NCBI GenBank assembly: GCA_947252975.1
Contig: CAMXWX010000040.1
Location: 1-8,531 of the forward strand
DNA: 8,531 nucleotides
Source: an uncultured Gardnerella sp.
Lineage (GTDB): Bacteria > Actinomycetota > Actinomycetes > Actinomycetales > Bifidobacteriaceae
Direction: 5' to 3'
Shown here: piece by piece, positions 1 through 5,369 of the stretch
Layout of the letters: each line of letters begins with the position of its first letter
Numbering within the stretch: position 1 is the stretch's first letter
Translations under genes and position numbers: made by a program
The notes under the pieces: generated by a model
Seen by the model: only the letters and a program-made list of their open reading frames with translations
The model's database searches: none
What the model was told of the DNA's origin: nothing

Positions 1-48
1 GCAACCTTGCCAAGGTTGAGACCGCGGGTTCGAGTCCCGTTGTCCGCT
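1..48 (+). tRNA. tRNA-Gly(GCC), 5' truncated by the window edge
   Basis: The 3' part of a glycine tRNA: anticodon arm CAACC-TTGCCAA-GGTTG with anticodon GCC, the T arm with GGTTCGAGTCC, and acceptor strand TGTCCGC with discriminator T at 48. It is identical over at least 49 bases to the complete tRNA-Gly at 7092-7164. Unlike that copy it is followed by CT, not CA, so CCA is not encoded. The D arm and 5' acceptor strand lie outside the window. Confidence 0.95.
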
Positions 49-50
49 CT

Positions 51-73
51 AGGTCCGATGAGTTATTCGACCT
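51..73 (+). other. Short hairpin in the tRNA-Gly/tRNA-Cys spacer
   Basis: AGGTC (51-55) can pair with GACCT (69-73) across the spacer between tRNA-Gly and tRNA-Cys. There is no T-run after it, so it is more likely a transcript-processing structure than a terminator. Spacer hairpins also occur between the other tRNAs of this cluster. Function is inferred only. Confidence 0.35.
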
Positions 74-76
74 TAC

Positions 77-147
77 GGTGGGTTAGCCAAGCGGTTAGGC
101 AGCGGCCTGCAAAGCCGTATAGATGAGTTCGACTCTCGTACCCACCT
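77..147 (+). tRNA. tRNA-Cys(GCA)
   Basis: A complete 71-nt tRNA. Acceptor strand GGTGGGT (77-83) pairs with ACCCACC (140-146), and the discriminator is T147, as expected for tRNA-Cys. The anticodon arm is GCGGC-CTGCAAA-GCCGT with anticodon GCA. The T loop carries GTTCGACTC. The gene is followed by CG, so CCA is added after transcription. It is the second tRNA of a four-gene cluster on the + strand. Confidence 0.97.
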
Positions 148-150
148 CGA

Positions 151-168
151 TTGAGCGTGTTAGCTTAA
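151..168 (+). other. Short hairpin in the tRNA-Cys/tRNA-Val spacer
   Basis: TTGAGC (151-156) pairs with GCTTAA (163-168) with one G-U pair and a 6-base loop. It lies just after tRNA-Cys and is not followed by a T-run. It is possibly an RNase processing signal for the polycistronic tRNA transcript; this is inference from position. Confidence 0.3.
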
Positions 169-178
169 TAAACAACCT

Positions 179-250
179 GGGCGGTTGGCGCAGTGGTAGC
201 GCACTTCCCTGACACGGAAGGGGTCACAAGTTCGAACCTTGTATCGCCCA
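179..250 (+). tRNA. tRNA-Val(GAC)
   Basis: A 72-nt tRNA. GGGCGGT (179-185) pairs with ATCGCCC (243-249) with one G-U pair; the discriminator is A250. The anticodon arm is CTTCC-CTGACAC-GGAAG, anticodon GAC, reading GUC/GUU. The T arm holds GTTCGAA. No CCA is encoded. It is closely related to the next tRNA, with an identical anticodon stem, suggesting a tandem duplication followed by anticodon divergence. Confidence 0.97.
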
Positions 251-253
251 CTC

Positions 254-269
254 GAAAGGATTGCCTTTC
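254..269 (+). other. Hairpin between the two tRNA-Val genes
   Basis: GAAAGG (254-259) pairs perfectly with CCTTTC (264-269) around an ATTG loop. It sits 4 bases after tRNA-Val(GAC). The sequence after it is A/T-rich but lacks an immediate T-run, so a processing hairpin is more likely than a terminator. Confidence 0.35.
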
Positions 270-289
270 ACGCATAATTAAAAAATTTT

Positions 290-362
290 GGGTGATTGGC
301 GCAGCGGCTAGCGCACTTCCTTCACACGGAAGGGGTCATAGGTTCGATTCCTATATCACCCA
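290..362 (+). tRNA. tRNA-Val(CAC)
   Basis: A 73-nt tRNA. GGGTGAT (290-296) pairs with ATCACCC (355-361); the discriminator is A362. The anticodon arm is CTTCC-TTCACAC-GGAAG with anticodon CAC, specific for GUG. The T arm holds GTTCGATTC. CCA is not encoded. It is the last gene of the cluster and is followed at once by an intrinsic terminator. Confidence 0.97.
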
Positions 363-371
363 CAATATGTT

Positions 372-400
372 CGCAGTGTAGAAGCACTGCGTTTTTTGTT
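372..400 (+). terminator. Intrinsic terminator of the tRNA cluster
   Basis: CGCAGTG (372-378) pairs with CACTGCG (385-391) around a TAGAAG loop, followed directly by a six-T run (392-397). It lies 9 bases after tRNA-Val(CAC) and should end the tRNA transcript, separating it from the thiamin-related operon. Confidence 0.92.
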
Positions 401-450
401 ATCTGGCTATTTTTTATTTCCTAACTTACATATGAAAATTTTTCGCAGCC

Positions 451-569
451 AAACACACATGCAACCACAAATAGAAGCAATATCTCATAGCAGTCAGTCA
501 ATCAATCAACCAACCAACCGACCAGCCAAGCAAGCAACCAATCATTTCTTCACAGAAACACACATGCAA
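451..569. repeat. Degenerate tetranucleotide tract flanked by 14-bp direct repeats
   Basis: This non-coding stretch lies between the tRNA terminator and the operon promoter. Positions 491-546 read as 14 consecutive four-base units of form CANN (CAGT x2, CAAT x2, CAAC x3, CGAC, CAGC, CAAG x2, CAAC, CAAT, CATT), in perfect 4-base register with one CA-to-CG change. The tract is bracketed by identical copies of AAACACACATGCAA at 451-464 and 556-569. The second copy ends 10 bases before the -35 element. The pattern suggests past slippage expansion and drift. No function can be assigned; an open frame across it (396-623) has low-complexity content and is not believed coding. Confidence 0.8.
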
Positions 570-578
570 ATGTTCATT

Positions 579-606
579 TTGAGTTCATTTAATATCGTGC
601 TATACT
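579..606 (+). promoter_or_regulatory. Sigma-A type promoter of the TPP-riboswitch operon
   Basis: The -35 TTGAGT (579-584), a 16-base spacer and the -10 TATACT (601-606) with an extended TGC (598-600) give a good housekeeping promoter. Predicted transcription start is near 612-614, just ahead of the riboswitch first helix at 625. This is the only strong promoter seen ahead of the operon. Confidence 0.8.
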
Positions 607-624
607 CATCCGAGTACAAGTGAA

Positions 625-699
625 AATTGCAGGGGTACTGGAAACAGTTGAGAAACACCCTTTGAACCTGTTTTGTTAAGACATGCGTAGGGAGCAATT
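625..699 (+). ncRNA. TPP riboswitch (THI element) aptamer
   Basis: A canonical thiamin pyrophosphate aptamer. P1 is AATTGC (625-630) with GCAATT (694-699), perfectly paired. P2 is GGGT (633-636) with ACCC (657-660). P3 is ACTG/CAGT with a GAAA loop (637-648). The pyrimidine-binding segment reads TTGAGA (648-653), against the usual CTGAGA. The ACCCTTTGAACCTG segment follows (657-670), a P5 hairpin TGTTTT/AAGACA (669-683), and the pyrophosphate-binding GCGTAGGGA (685-693). TPP binding normally lowers expression of the downstream gene. The next gene is an M20 amidohydrolase, which places the whole downstream operon in the thiamin regulon. Confidence 0.97.
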
Positions 700-718
700 A
701 CAATAAGTGATTTCTTTC

Positions 719-737
719 TGTCACGATTTTCGTGACA
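719..737 (+). promoter_or_regulatory. Hairpin in the TPP-riboswitch expression platform
   Basis: TGTCACGA (719-726) and TCGTGACA (730-737) form a perfect 8-bp stem with a TTT loop. No T-run follows, so it is not an intrinsic terminator. Its 3' arm GTGACA (732-737) is also complementary to TGTCAC (860-865), part of the hairpin next to the ribosome site of the first gene, so it could act as an alternative partner. That switching role is inferred from complementarity only. Confidence 0.5.
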
Positions 738-773
738 TCTTGCGTTGCCACAAAGTAGTAGCAATTACACGAG

Positions 774-850
774 TATCAACTAAACAATTAAAAAAAAGAT
801 TTAAAAAACAACTAAAAAACTAAAAACCAAACACCAAAACCAAAAAATAT
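774..850 (+). other. A/C-rich, almost G-free leader segment
   Basis: Seventy-seven bases of the 5' leader contain G only at 774 and 798 and are dominated by A-runs separated by C or AC. Such a segment can hardly fold and would act as an unstructured linker or ribosome standby region between the riboswitch and the start-site hairpin. No gene is visible here. Confidence 0.5.
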
Positions 851-894
851 CCGCCTGAATGTCACTTTTGGGAAAACTTGCACAAGTGAGGAGG
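851..894 (+). promoter_or_regulatory. Ribosome-site-sequestering hairpin of the first gene
   Basis: TCACTT (862-867) pairs with AAGTGA (884-889), and CCGCC (851-855) can pair with GGAGG (890-894) with one mismatch across a 6-base bulge. This buries the Shine-Dalgarno AGGAGG (889-894) of the hydrolase gene at 905. It is the likely translational output of the TPP riboswitch, since no terminator is found between aptamer and gene. AAGTGA also occurs at 705-710, just after P1, giving an alternative partner for 862-867. Confidence 0.55.
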
Positions 895-904
895 AATACT
901 GCAC

Positions 905-2146
905 ATGATTGATAGCAGCATAAGTGCTGAAACTATAGAATCAGCCATAAGCTGGCTTGCAGGATTCACAGAAAAACCAGGAGAACAAGGAGTTACTCGA
1001 CCTCTTTACACAAAATCTTGGAAACAGGCTCTTTTTGCTCTTCGTCAACGATTTGAAAAACTCGGTATGACTGTAGAATTCGACCAAGTTGGAAACCTAA
1101 TTGCAACTGTTGAAGGATGCGAACAACCAGAAAGCATAATAGCTTGCGGATCGCATATTGACACAGTTTCAAGAGGAGGTCGTTTTGACGGCCAACTTGG
1201 AATAGTTGCAGCCTATTTAGCAATTAAGAATTTACTTACTAGATATGGAAAGCCAAAGAAAAGTCTTCGCATTATCTGCTTAGCAGAAGAGGAAGGCTCA
1301 CGTTTCCCATACGTATTCTGGGGTTCAAAGAATTTCTTCGGACTAGCCAAAAAAGAGGACGTAGAAAATATTTGCGACAGCGAAGGTGTTCCTTTCGAAA
1401 CAGCAATGCGTGAAGCTGGGTTCAATTATCAAACAACTCAACCTAAGTTCGCAAATCTTGAAGCCTGGATTGAGCTACACATTGAGCAGGGACCAACGCT
1501 TTACAGCAATCACGAAGATTTAGGTATTATCACTAGCATTGCCGGTCAGCACCGTTGGGATATTCATCTTAAAGGCGTACAAAATCACGCTGGCACAACA
1601 ATGATGTCCTACAGGCACGATGCAGTAGATTGCATGTCTCATATAATCGCCAAAAATCTTGACAAAGCTAAGCAAGCAGGCGACCCACTGGTGCTTACTT
1701 TCGGTAGAATCAGCGTAGTTCCAAATCAAGTAAATATTGTTCCTGGAGAAGTTACTTTTTCAATGAACTGCCGTCATACAGATAAAGCTTTTCTTGATAA
1801 ATTCTTGCAGGAACTCGACGAGGATATTCACGAAACTGCCAAGTCTTATGGCATTACAGCGCAGATCGATAAGTGGATGTCTGACGATCCTACACCACTT
1901 AGCGACGATATTATTAATCTTTTGAAAGATCAAGCTAATAAGCAAGGTTATGCGTACAGAGTCATGCATTCAGGTGCTGGTCAAGATACGCAAATTTTTG
2001 CTCCGTTTGTAAAATCCGGAATGATTTTCGTTCCTTCAAAAGATGGTATTAGTCACGCTCCAGAAGAGTACACAGATCCACAAGACGCTGTTCACGGAGT
2101 AAAGCTTTTACGAGATGCTCTGCATAGTTTGGCTTATGAGGACTAA
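905..2146 (+). CDS. M20-family amidohydrolase, AllC / N-carbamoylase / YlmB-like
   Basis: A 413-residue cytosolic metal-dependent amidase of the M20 hydantoinase/carbamoylase group, which removes carbamoyl or formyl groups from nitrogen. Visible motifs: GSHIDT (82-87, metal ligand H84), GGRFDG (91-96, bridging D95), EEEGSRF (128-134, catalytic and metal glutamates), ELHIEQG (190-196, H192), NHAGTT (227-232), and SHAPEE near the C-terminus (H384). Length is normal for the family and all key residues are present. The start is ATG905, 10 bases after AGGAGG. It is the first gene behind the TPP riboswitch. Family members include allantoate amidohydrolase, beta-ureidopropionase-type enzymes and YlmB, which deformylates a base-degraded thiamin pyrimidine. 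Riboswitch control favours a YlmB-like role, but family motifs alone do not separate these activities, so no symbol is given. Confidence 0.93.
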   Translation: MIDSSISAETIESAISWLAGFTEKPGEQGVTRPLYTKSWKQALFALRQRFEKLGMTVEFDQVGNLIATVEGCEQPESIIACGSHIDTVSRGGRFDGQLGIVAAYLAIKNLLTRYGKPKKSLRIICLAEEEGSRFPYVFWGSKNFFGLAKKEDVENICDSEGVPFETAMREAGFNYQTTQPKFANLEAWIELHIEQGPTLYSNHEDLGIITSIAGQHRWDIHLKGVQNHAGTTMMSYRHDAVDCMSHIIAKNLDKAKQAGDPLVLTFGRISVVPNQVNIVPGEVTFSMNCRHTDKAFLDKFLQELDEDIHETAKSYGITAQIDKWMSDDPTPLSDDIINLLKDQANKQGYAYRVMHSGAGQDTQIFAPFVKSGMIFVPSKDGISHAPEEYTDPQDAVHGVKLLRDALHSLAYED

Positions 2147-2225
2147 CTAAAAACCAACTAAAAAGATAACGAAAACCAAATAAATAGAAATCTAGGAAGG
2201 ACGCAAAAGGCATATACGATGCAAA

Positions 2226-2298
2226 CTTCACTGCTTAATTAATCGCAGCGAAGAAAAGTGAATATCGAATGAGAGTACAACGCTTATTCACGAATAAG
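2226..2298 (+). promoter_or_regulatory. Structured leader ahead of the permease terminator stem
   Basis: The 300-base gap between hydrolase and permease holds several helices. CTTC/GAAG (2226-2229 with 2250-2253) stacks on CTGC/GCAG (2231-2234 with 2245-2248). GTGAATA (2258-2264) pairs with TATTCAC (2285-2291). CTTATTC (2283-2289) pairs with GAATAAG (2292-2298), which excludes the previous helix. They lead directly into the terminator-like stem at 2304. Mutually exclusive pairings suggest regulation, but I recognise no known aptamer here. The upstream part, 2147-2205, is A-rich and shows nothing. Confidence 0.4.
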
Positions 2299-2303
2299 AG
2301 GCT

Positions 2304-2358
2304 GATACGAAGGGGCGCACCACCACGGGTACGAAATCCTTTCGTATCTTTTTTTATT
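2304..2358 (+). terminator. Intrinsic terminator with embedded internal fold; candidate HMP-PP (thiS-motif) riboswitch
   Basis: GATACGAA (2304-2311) pairs perfectly with TTCGTATC (2341-2348), and GGGG (2312-2315) continues with TCCT (2337-2340) using two G-U pairs. A run of mostly T (2349-2360) follows. Inside the stem, ACC (2319-2321) can pair with GGT (2328-2330). A rival shorter stem uses TACGAAA (2330-2336) with TTTCGTA (2340-2346), sharing the same 3' arm. The permease begins only about 90 bases later on the same strand, so this is an attenuator rather than an operon end. HMP-PP riboswitches are known as very small aptamers embedded almost wholly in a terminator stem in front of thiS genes. 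The architecture and thi context match, but I did not check the consensus base by base. Confidence 0.6.
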
Positions 2359-2446
2359 TTTGAGCAAAGTTGCGATTATTACTTTCAAAAAACTCAAAAC
2401 ACAAAAAAGAATCAAATTTACAAACAAGAAAAGTAAGGAGGTGCGC

Positions 2447-3931
2447 ATGCAAATTAGTAAACTGCTACAAGACGAGCCAGTAGCTAGTAAAAACTTGGAA
2501 TGTTACCGCGAGCGCGGCTACACTAACGAAGATTTACTGCCAAAGCCGCAAGAAAAACGCACAATGAGCGCTCTTAATTTCTGCACTTTGTGGATGCAGT
2601 CTGTACACAATATTCCTAATTATGCTGCAGTTGGCGCGTTCCTTTTAATGGGATACTCTCCAATTTACGTAATGATTGGTATCATGCTTGGCGCAATTCT
2701 TACAGCAATTATCATGGTTGCTAACGGTGTTGTAGGTTCCAAATACGGCATACCGTTTTCTATGCATTTGCGCGCAACATACGGAAAAGCAGGCGCTCAA
2801 CTACCAGGATTCCTCAGGGGAGTAGTTGCTGCAATATGCTGGTATGGAATTCAAACATATATAGGTGCGAAAGCTTTAGAGATTCTAGTTGGCAAAATTT
2901 GCCCTGAGTTTCTTACGTTTGGAAACGAAATACCATTTGTTGGTTCGCACATACCTATTATTATTTCCTTCGCAATATTTTGGTTGCTTAATTTGGCGAT
3001 TGGTTTAGGCGGAGGAAAGACTCTTAATAAGCTAACTGTAGTATTAAGCCCACTTATTTACGTTGTTTTTGGTTGCATGAGCGTATGGGCTATTAGCTGT
3101 GCTGGTGGATTATCTGCAATCATGCAATATCATGCTACTGTTCAAGCGCCAACTAATTACGGTCTTGGGCTTTTCATGATGATGGTTGTAAATTCTGTGC
3201 TGGGCGTTTGGGCTGCTCCTGCCGTTTCTATTGCTGATTTTACGCAAAATGCAAAGTCAACTATGGCTCAACTAAAAGGTCAAATTGCTAGCTTCTTGCT
3301 AAGTTACGCGCTTTTTGCTTTTACAAGCGTAGTTATTTTAGTGGGCGGATCGCTTTTTTACCATGAAACCATTACAGATGTTCTTGTCATCATAAACAAG
3401 TGGGATAATCTTCCTGCAATTGCAATAGCTACTGGGTTGCTTCTACTTACTACAGTTTGCACAAATGCAACTGGCAATATTGTTCCTGCAGCATACCAGC
3501 TAACTGCTTTAGCTCCGCGATTTGTAAATTATAAGCGTGGCGTAGTTATTGCAGCTCTTGTAAGCACTGTGCTAATGCCGTGGAAGTTTATGGCTAATAT
3601 TACAGGCTTCTTAAATCTTATTGGTATGCTTTTAGGCCCTATTGCAGGTGTTCTACTTGCCGACTATTACGTAGTAAAGCGCACGCATATTGATCTTGAT
3701 CAAATTTATTACGATACAAATAGCTCGTCAAAATCTGCTTATTCTGGAACTAACTGGATATCTTATACTTCTACGATACTTGGGCTTTTATTTGCTCTTT
3801 CCGGGCAGATAATTCCTCTACTTTCACCGCTTACTCAAATCTCATGGATTGTGGGATGCACTGTAGGATTCGTGTGTCAAATATTACTATCAAAAGTTTT
3901 TCAGCCAACAATGGCTAAAGAAAGGAAATAA
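2447..3931 (+). CDS. NCS1-family permease, allantoin/hydantoin/cytosine transporter-like
   Basis: A 494-residue integral membrane protein with about 12 hydrophobic segments, the normal size for NCS1 sodium- or proton-coupled transporters of nucleobases, hydantoins and allantoin. Family signs: the N-terminal stretch around NFCTLWMQSVHNIPNY (44-59), RATYGKAGAQLPGFLRG (109-125), CWYGIQT (131-137, substrate-site helix), VSIADFTQNAKS (260-271), and GPIAGVLLADYYVVKR (397-412). The overall look is nearer PucI/Mhp1-type than CodB, but this is by eye. ATG2447 is preferred because AAGGAGG lies 5 bases upstream; an in-frame TTG at 2360 sits in the terminator T-run and lacks a ribosome site. One base separates its stop from the next gene, so it is probably translated with the AllB-like enzyme. 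Its substrate is inferred to be a thiamin-related cyclic compound. Confidence 0.92.
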   Translation: MQISKLLQDEPVASKNLECYRERGYTNEDLLPKPQEKRTMSALNFCTLWMQSVHNIPNYAAVGAFLLMGYSPIYVMIGIMLGAILTAIIMVANGVVGSKYGIPFSMHLRATYGKAGAQLPGFLRGVVAAICWYGIQTYIGAKALEILVGKICPEFLTFGNEIPFVGSHIPIIISFAIFWLLNLAIGLGGGKTLNKLTVVLSPLIYVVFGCMSVWAISCAGGLSAIMQYHATVQAPTNYGLGLFMMMVVNSVLGVWAAPAVSIADFTQNAKSTMAQLKGQIASFLLSYALFAFTSVVILVGGSLFYHETITDVLVIINKWDNLPAIAIATGLLLLTTVCTNATGNIVPAAYQLTALAPRFVNYKRGVVIAALVSTVLMPWKFMANITGFLNLIGMLLGPIAGVLLADYYVVKRTHIDLDQIYYDTNSSSKSAYSGTNWISYTSTILGLLFALSGQIIPLLSPLTQISWIVGCTVGFVCQILLSKVFQPTMAKERK

Positions 3932-3932
3932 T

Positions 3933-5309
3933 ATGAACTACGATGTAGTAATCACAAACGGTTTGGTTGTATTCGATAATGAAGCAACTAAAGCCGATAT
4001 AGCAATTAAAGACGGCAAGTTTGCCGCTTTTGGAAGCAACTTTACAGCCGATAAAACTATTGACGCAACTGATTTAATAGTTGTTCCTGGAAAAGTTGAT
4101 TCTCATGTTCATATTAACGCTCCAGGCGGCGGCGTTCGCGACGATTGGGAAGGTTTTGTAACAGCAACTTCTGCCGGCGCAAAAGGCGGTATTACTACAA
4201 TGCTGCAAATGCCTTGCAATCAGATTCCTGCTACTACTGATGGAAAGTCATTTGAAGCAGTGCTTAAAGAAGCCGACGGAAAGCTCAAGGTTGATGTTGG
4301 TCAAACTGGTGGCTTGGAACCACAAAACCTCAATGGCGGAATATGCGAGCAAGATAAGCAGGGTGTCGTTAATTACAAGGCATTCCTTGGAACTACTGGC
4401 GACAAGGATTTGCAAGTTGATTTGTATAATTGCGACGATTATTCCCTCTACACCGGTATGCAGCAGATTGCAAAAACCGGCAAAATTTTGATTATGCATT
4501 GCGAAAACGCTCCTATTACAGACCAGCTTGGAAAGAAAGCTCATCAAATGGGAGCTAGAAAGCTTTCTGAGTTCGTAGCAACCAGACCTGTTTTCACCGA
4601 AGTTGAAGCGATTGAACGCGCTTGTCTTTTTGCTAAAGAAACTGGATGCAGAATTCATATTGTTCATGTTTCTTCACCGGAAGGCGCTCAAGCTGTTGCT
4701 GACGCTCGTAAAAATGGCGTAGACGTAAGCTGCGAAACTTGCAACCATTACCTGTATTTCGACACTTCTGAGCTTGACGAAATTGGAAATATCGCTAAGT
4801 GCACTCCGCCAATTCGTGACAAGGAAAACCAGAATGGCTTGTGGGAAAAGGTTTTTGACGGTTCTATTAACTTCATTGTTTCCGACCATTCGCCAGCTCC
4901 TTTGAGTTTGAAGCAAACTGATGATGCTTTCACAGCTTGGGGTGGTATTGGTAGCGTTCAAAACGATGTTGATGTGTTCTTTGATGAAGCTGTGCAAAAG
5001 CGCGGAATGTCGTTGACTCAATTTGTGGCATTGAATTCTAGCAATTCTGCAAAACGCTTCGATTTGAAAGGAAAAGGCAGCATACGTTTGGGTTATGACG
5101 CAGATCTTGCATTCATTAAGCCAAATGCTCCTTATGTTCTTAAAGCTGAAGATCTTGAGTATCGAAACAAGTTCAGCCCGTACGTTGGTCGCACTATTGG
5201 CTGCCAGGTGGTAAGAACTTTGCTTCGCGGCGAAGAAATTTACAGCCAAGAAAATGGCGTTTGCAAAGGCTTCAAGGGCAAGTTTATTCTTCATCCAGCT
5301 AAGGATTAG
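3933..5309 (+). CDS. Allantoinase/dihydropyrimidinase-like cyclic amidohydrolase
   Basis: A 458-residue amidohydrolase of the allantoinase/hydantoinase group, which opens cyclic amides at a two-metal centre. Visible residues: DSHVHIN (56-62, H58 and H60), the candidate carboxylated lysine in NYKAFL (K149), MHCEN (H189), HIVHVSS (H245), KCTPPIRDKEN (289-299) and SDHSP (D318), followed by AWGGIG. The C-terminal FSPYVGRT and TLLRGEEIY also fit allantoinase. All catalytic positions appear intact. Odd points: QMPCNQIPATT where allantoinases usually read DMPLN, ETCNHYL instead of ETCPHYL, and SDHSPAPLSLK instead of the cysteine-containing form, hinting at a different substrate. The ribosome site AAAGGAAA lies in the end of the permease gene. 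An AllB partner to an AllC-like enzyme is classic for allantoin use, but no later allantoin genes are present and the operon is thiamin-linked. Confidence 0.92.
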   Translation: MNYDVVITNGLVVFDNEATKADIAIKDGKFAAFGSNFTADKTIDATDLIVVPGKVDSHVHINAPGGGVRDDWEGFVTATSAGAKGGITTMLQMPCNQIPATTDGKSFEAVLKEADGKLKVDVGQTGGLEPQNLNGGICEQDKQGVVNYKAFLGTTGDKDLQVDLYNCDDYSLYTGMQQIAKTGKILIMHCENAPITDQLGKKAHQMGARKLSEFVATRPVFTEVEAIERACLFAKETGCRIHIVHVSSPEGAQAVADARKNGVDVSCETCNHYLYFDTSELDEIGNIAKCTPPIRDKENQNGLWEKVFDGSINFIVSDHSPAPLSLKQTDDAFTAWGGIGSVQNDVDVFFDEAVQKRGMSLTQFVALNSSNSAKRFDLKGKGSIRLGYDADLAFIKPNAPYVLKAEDLEYRNKFSPYVGRTIGCQVVRTLLRGEEIYSQENGVCKGFKGKFILHPAKD

Positions 5310-5354
5310 GTAGAATCTTTAAACGTAATATTTAAAACTTAAAGCATATTCTAC
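5310..5354 (+). other. Long hairpin in the gap before thiS
   Basis: GTAGAAT (5310-5316) pairs with ATTCTAC (5348-5354), and CTTTAA (5317-5322) with TTAAAG (5339-5344), 13 pairs with a 3-base bulge. It fills nearly the whole 60-base gap and is followed at once by the thiS ribosome site AAAGGAGG (5357-5364). No T-run follows, so it is not a terminator. It may stabilise or process the transcript, or set thiS translation. Confidence 0.6.
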
Positions 5355-5369
5355 AGAAAGGAGGTAAGT

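Noticed and set aside
193..381. Open frame of 62 codons across the tRNA-Val genes
   Set aside because: It lies inside two tRNAs and their terminator; the translation is tRNA sequence.
491..546. CRISPR array
   Set aside because: The repeat unit is only four bases and there are no spacers; it is a microsatellite-like tract.
396..623. Open frame of 75 codons before the riboswitch
   Set aside because: It is low-complexity translation of the CANN repeat, has no ribosome site, and runs through the promoter.
719..737. Intrinsic terminator after the TPP aptamer
   Set aside because: The hairpin is perfect but no T-run follows; a sequestered ribosome site fits better.
2360..2446. TTG start giving a 29-residue longer permease
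   Set aside because: It sits in the terminator T-run with no ribosome site; ATG2447 has AAGGAGG 5 bases upstream.
4248..5294. Long antisense open frames (139 and 206 codons) under the AllB-like gene
   Set aside because: They are shadows of a gene with intact family motifs; no ribosome sites or recognisable motifs.
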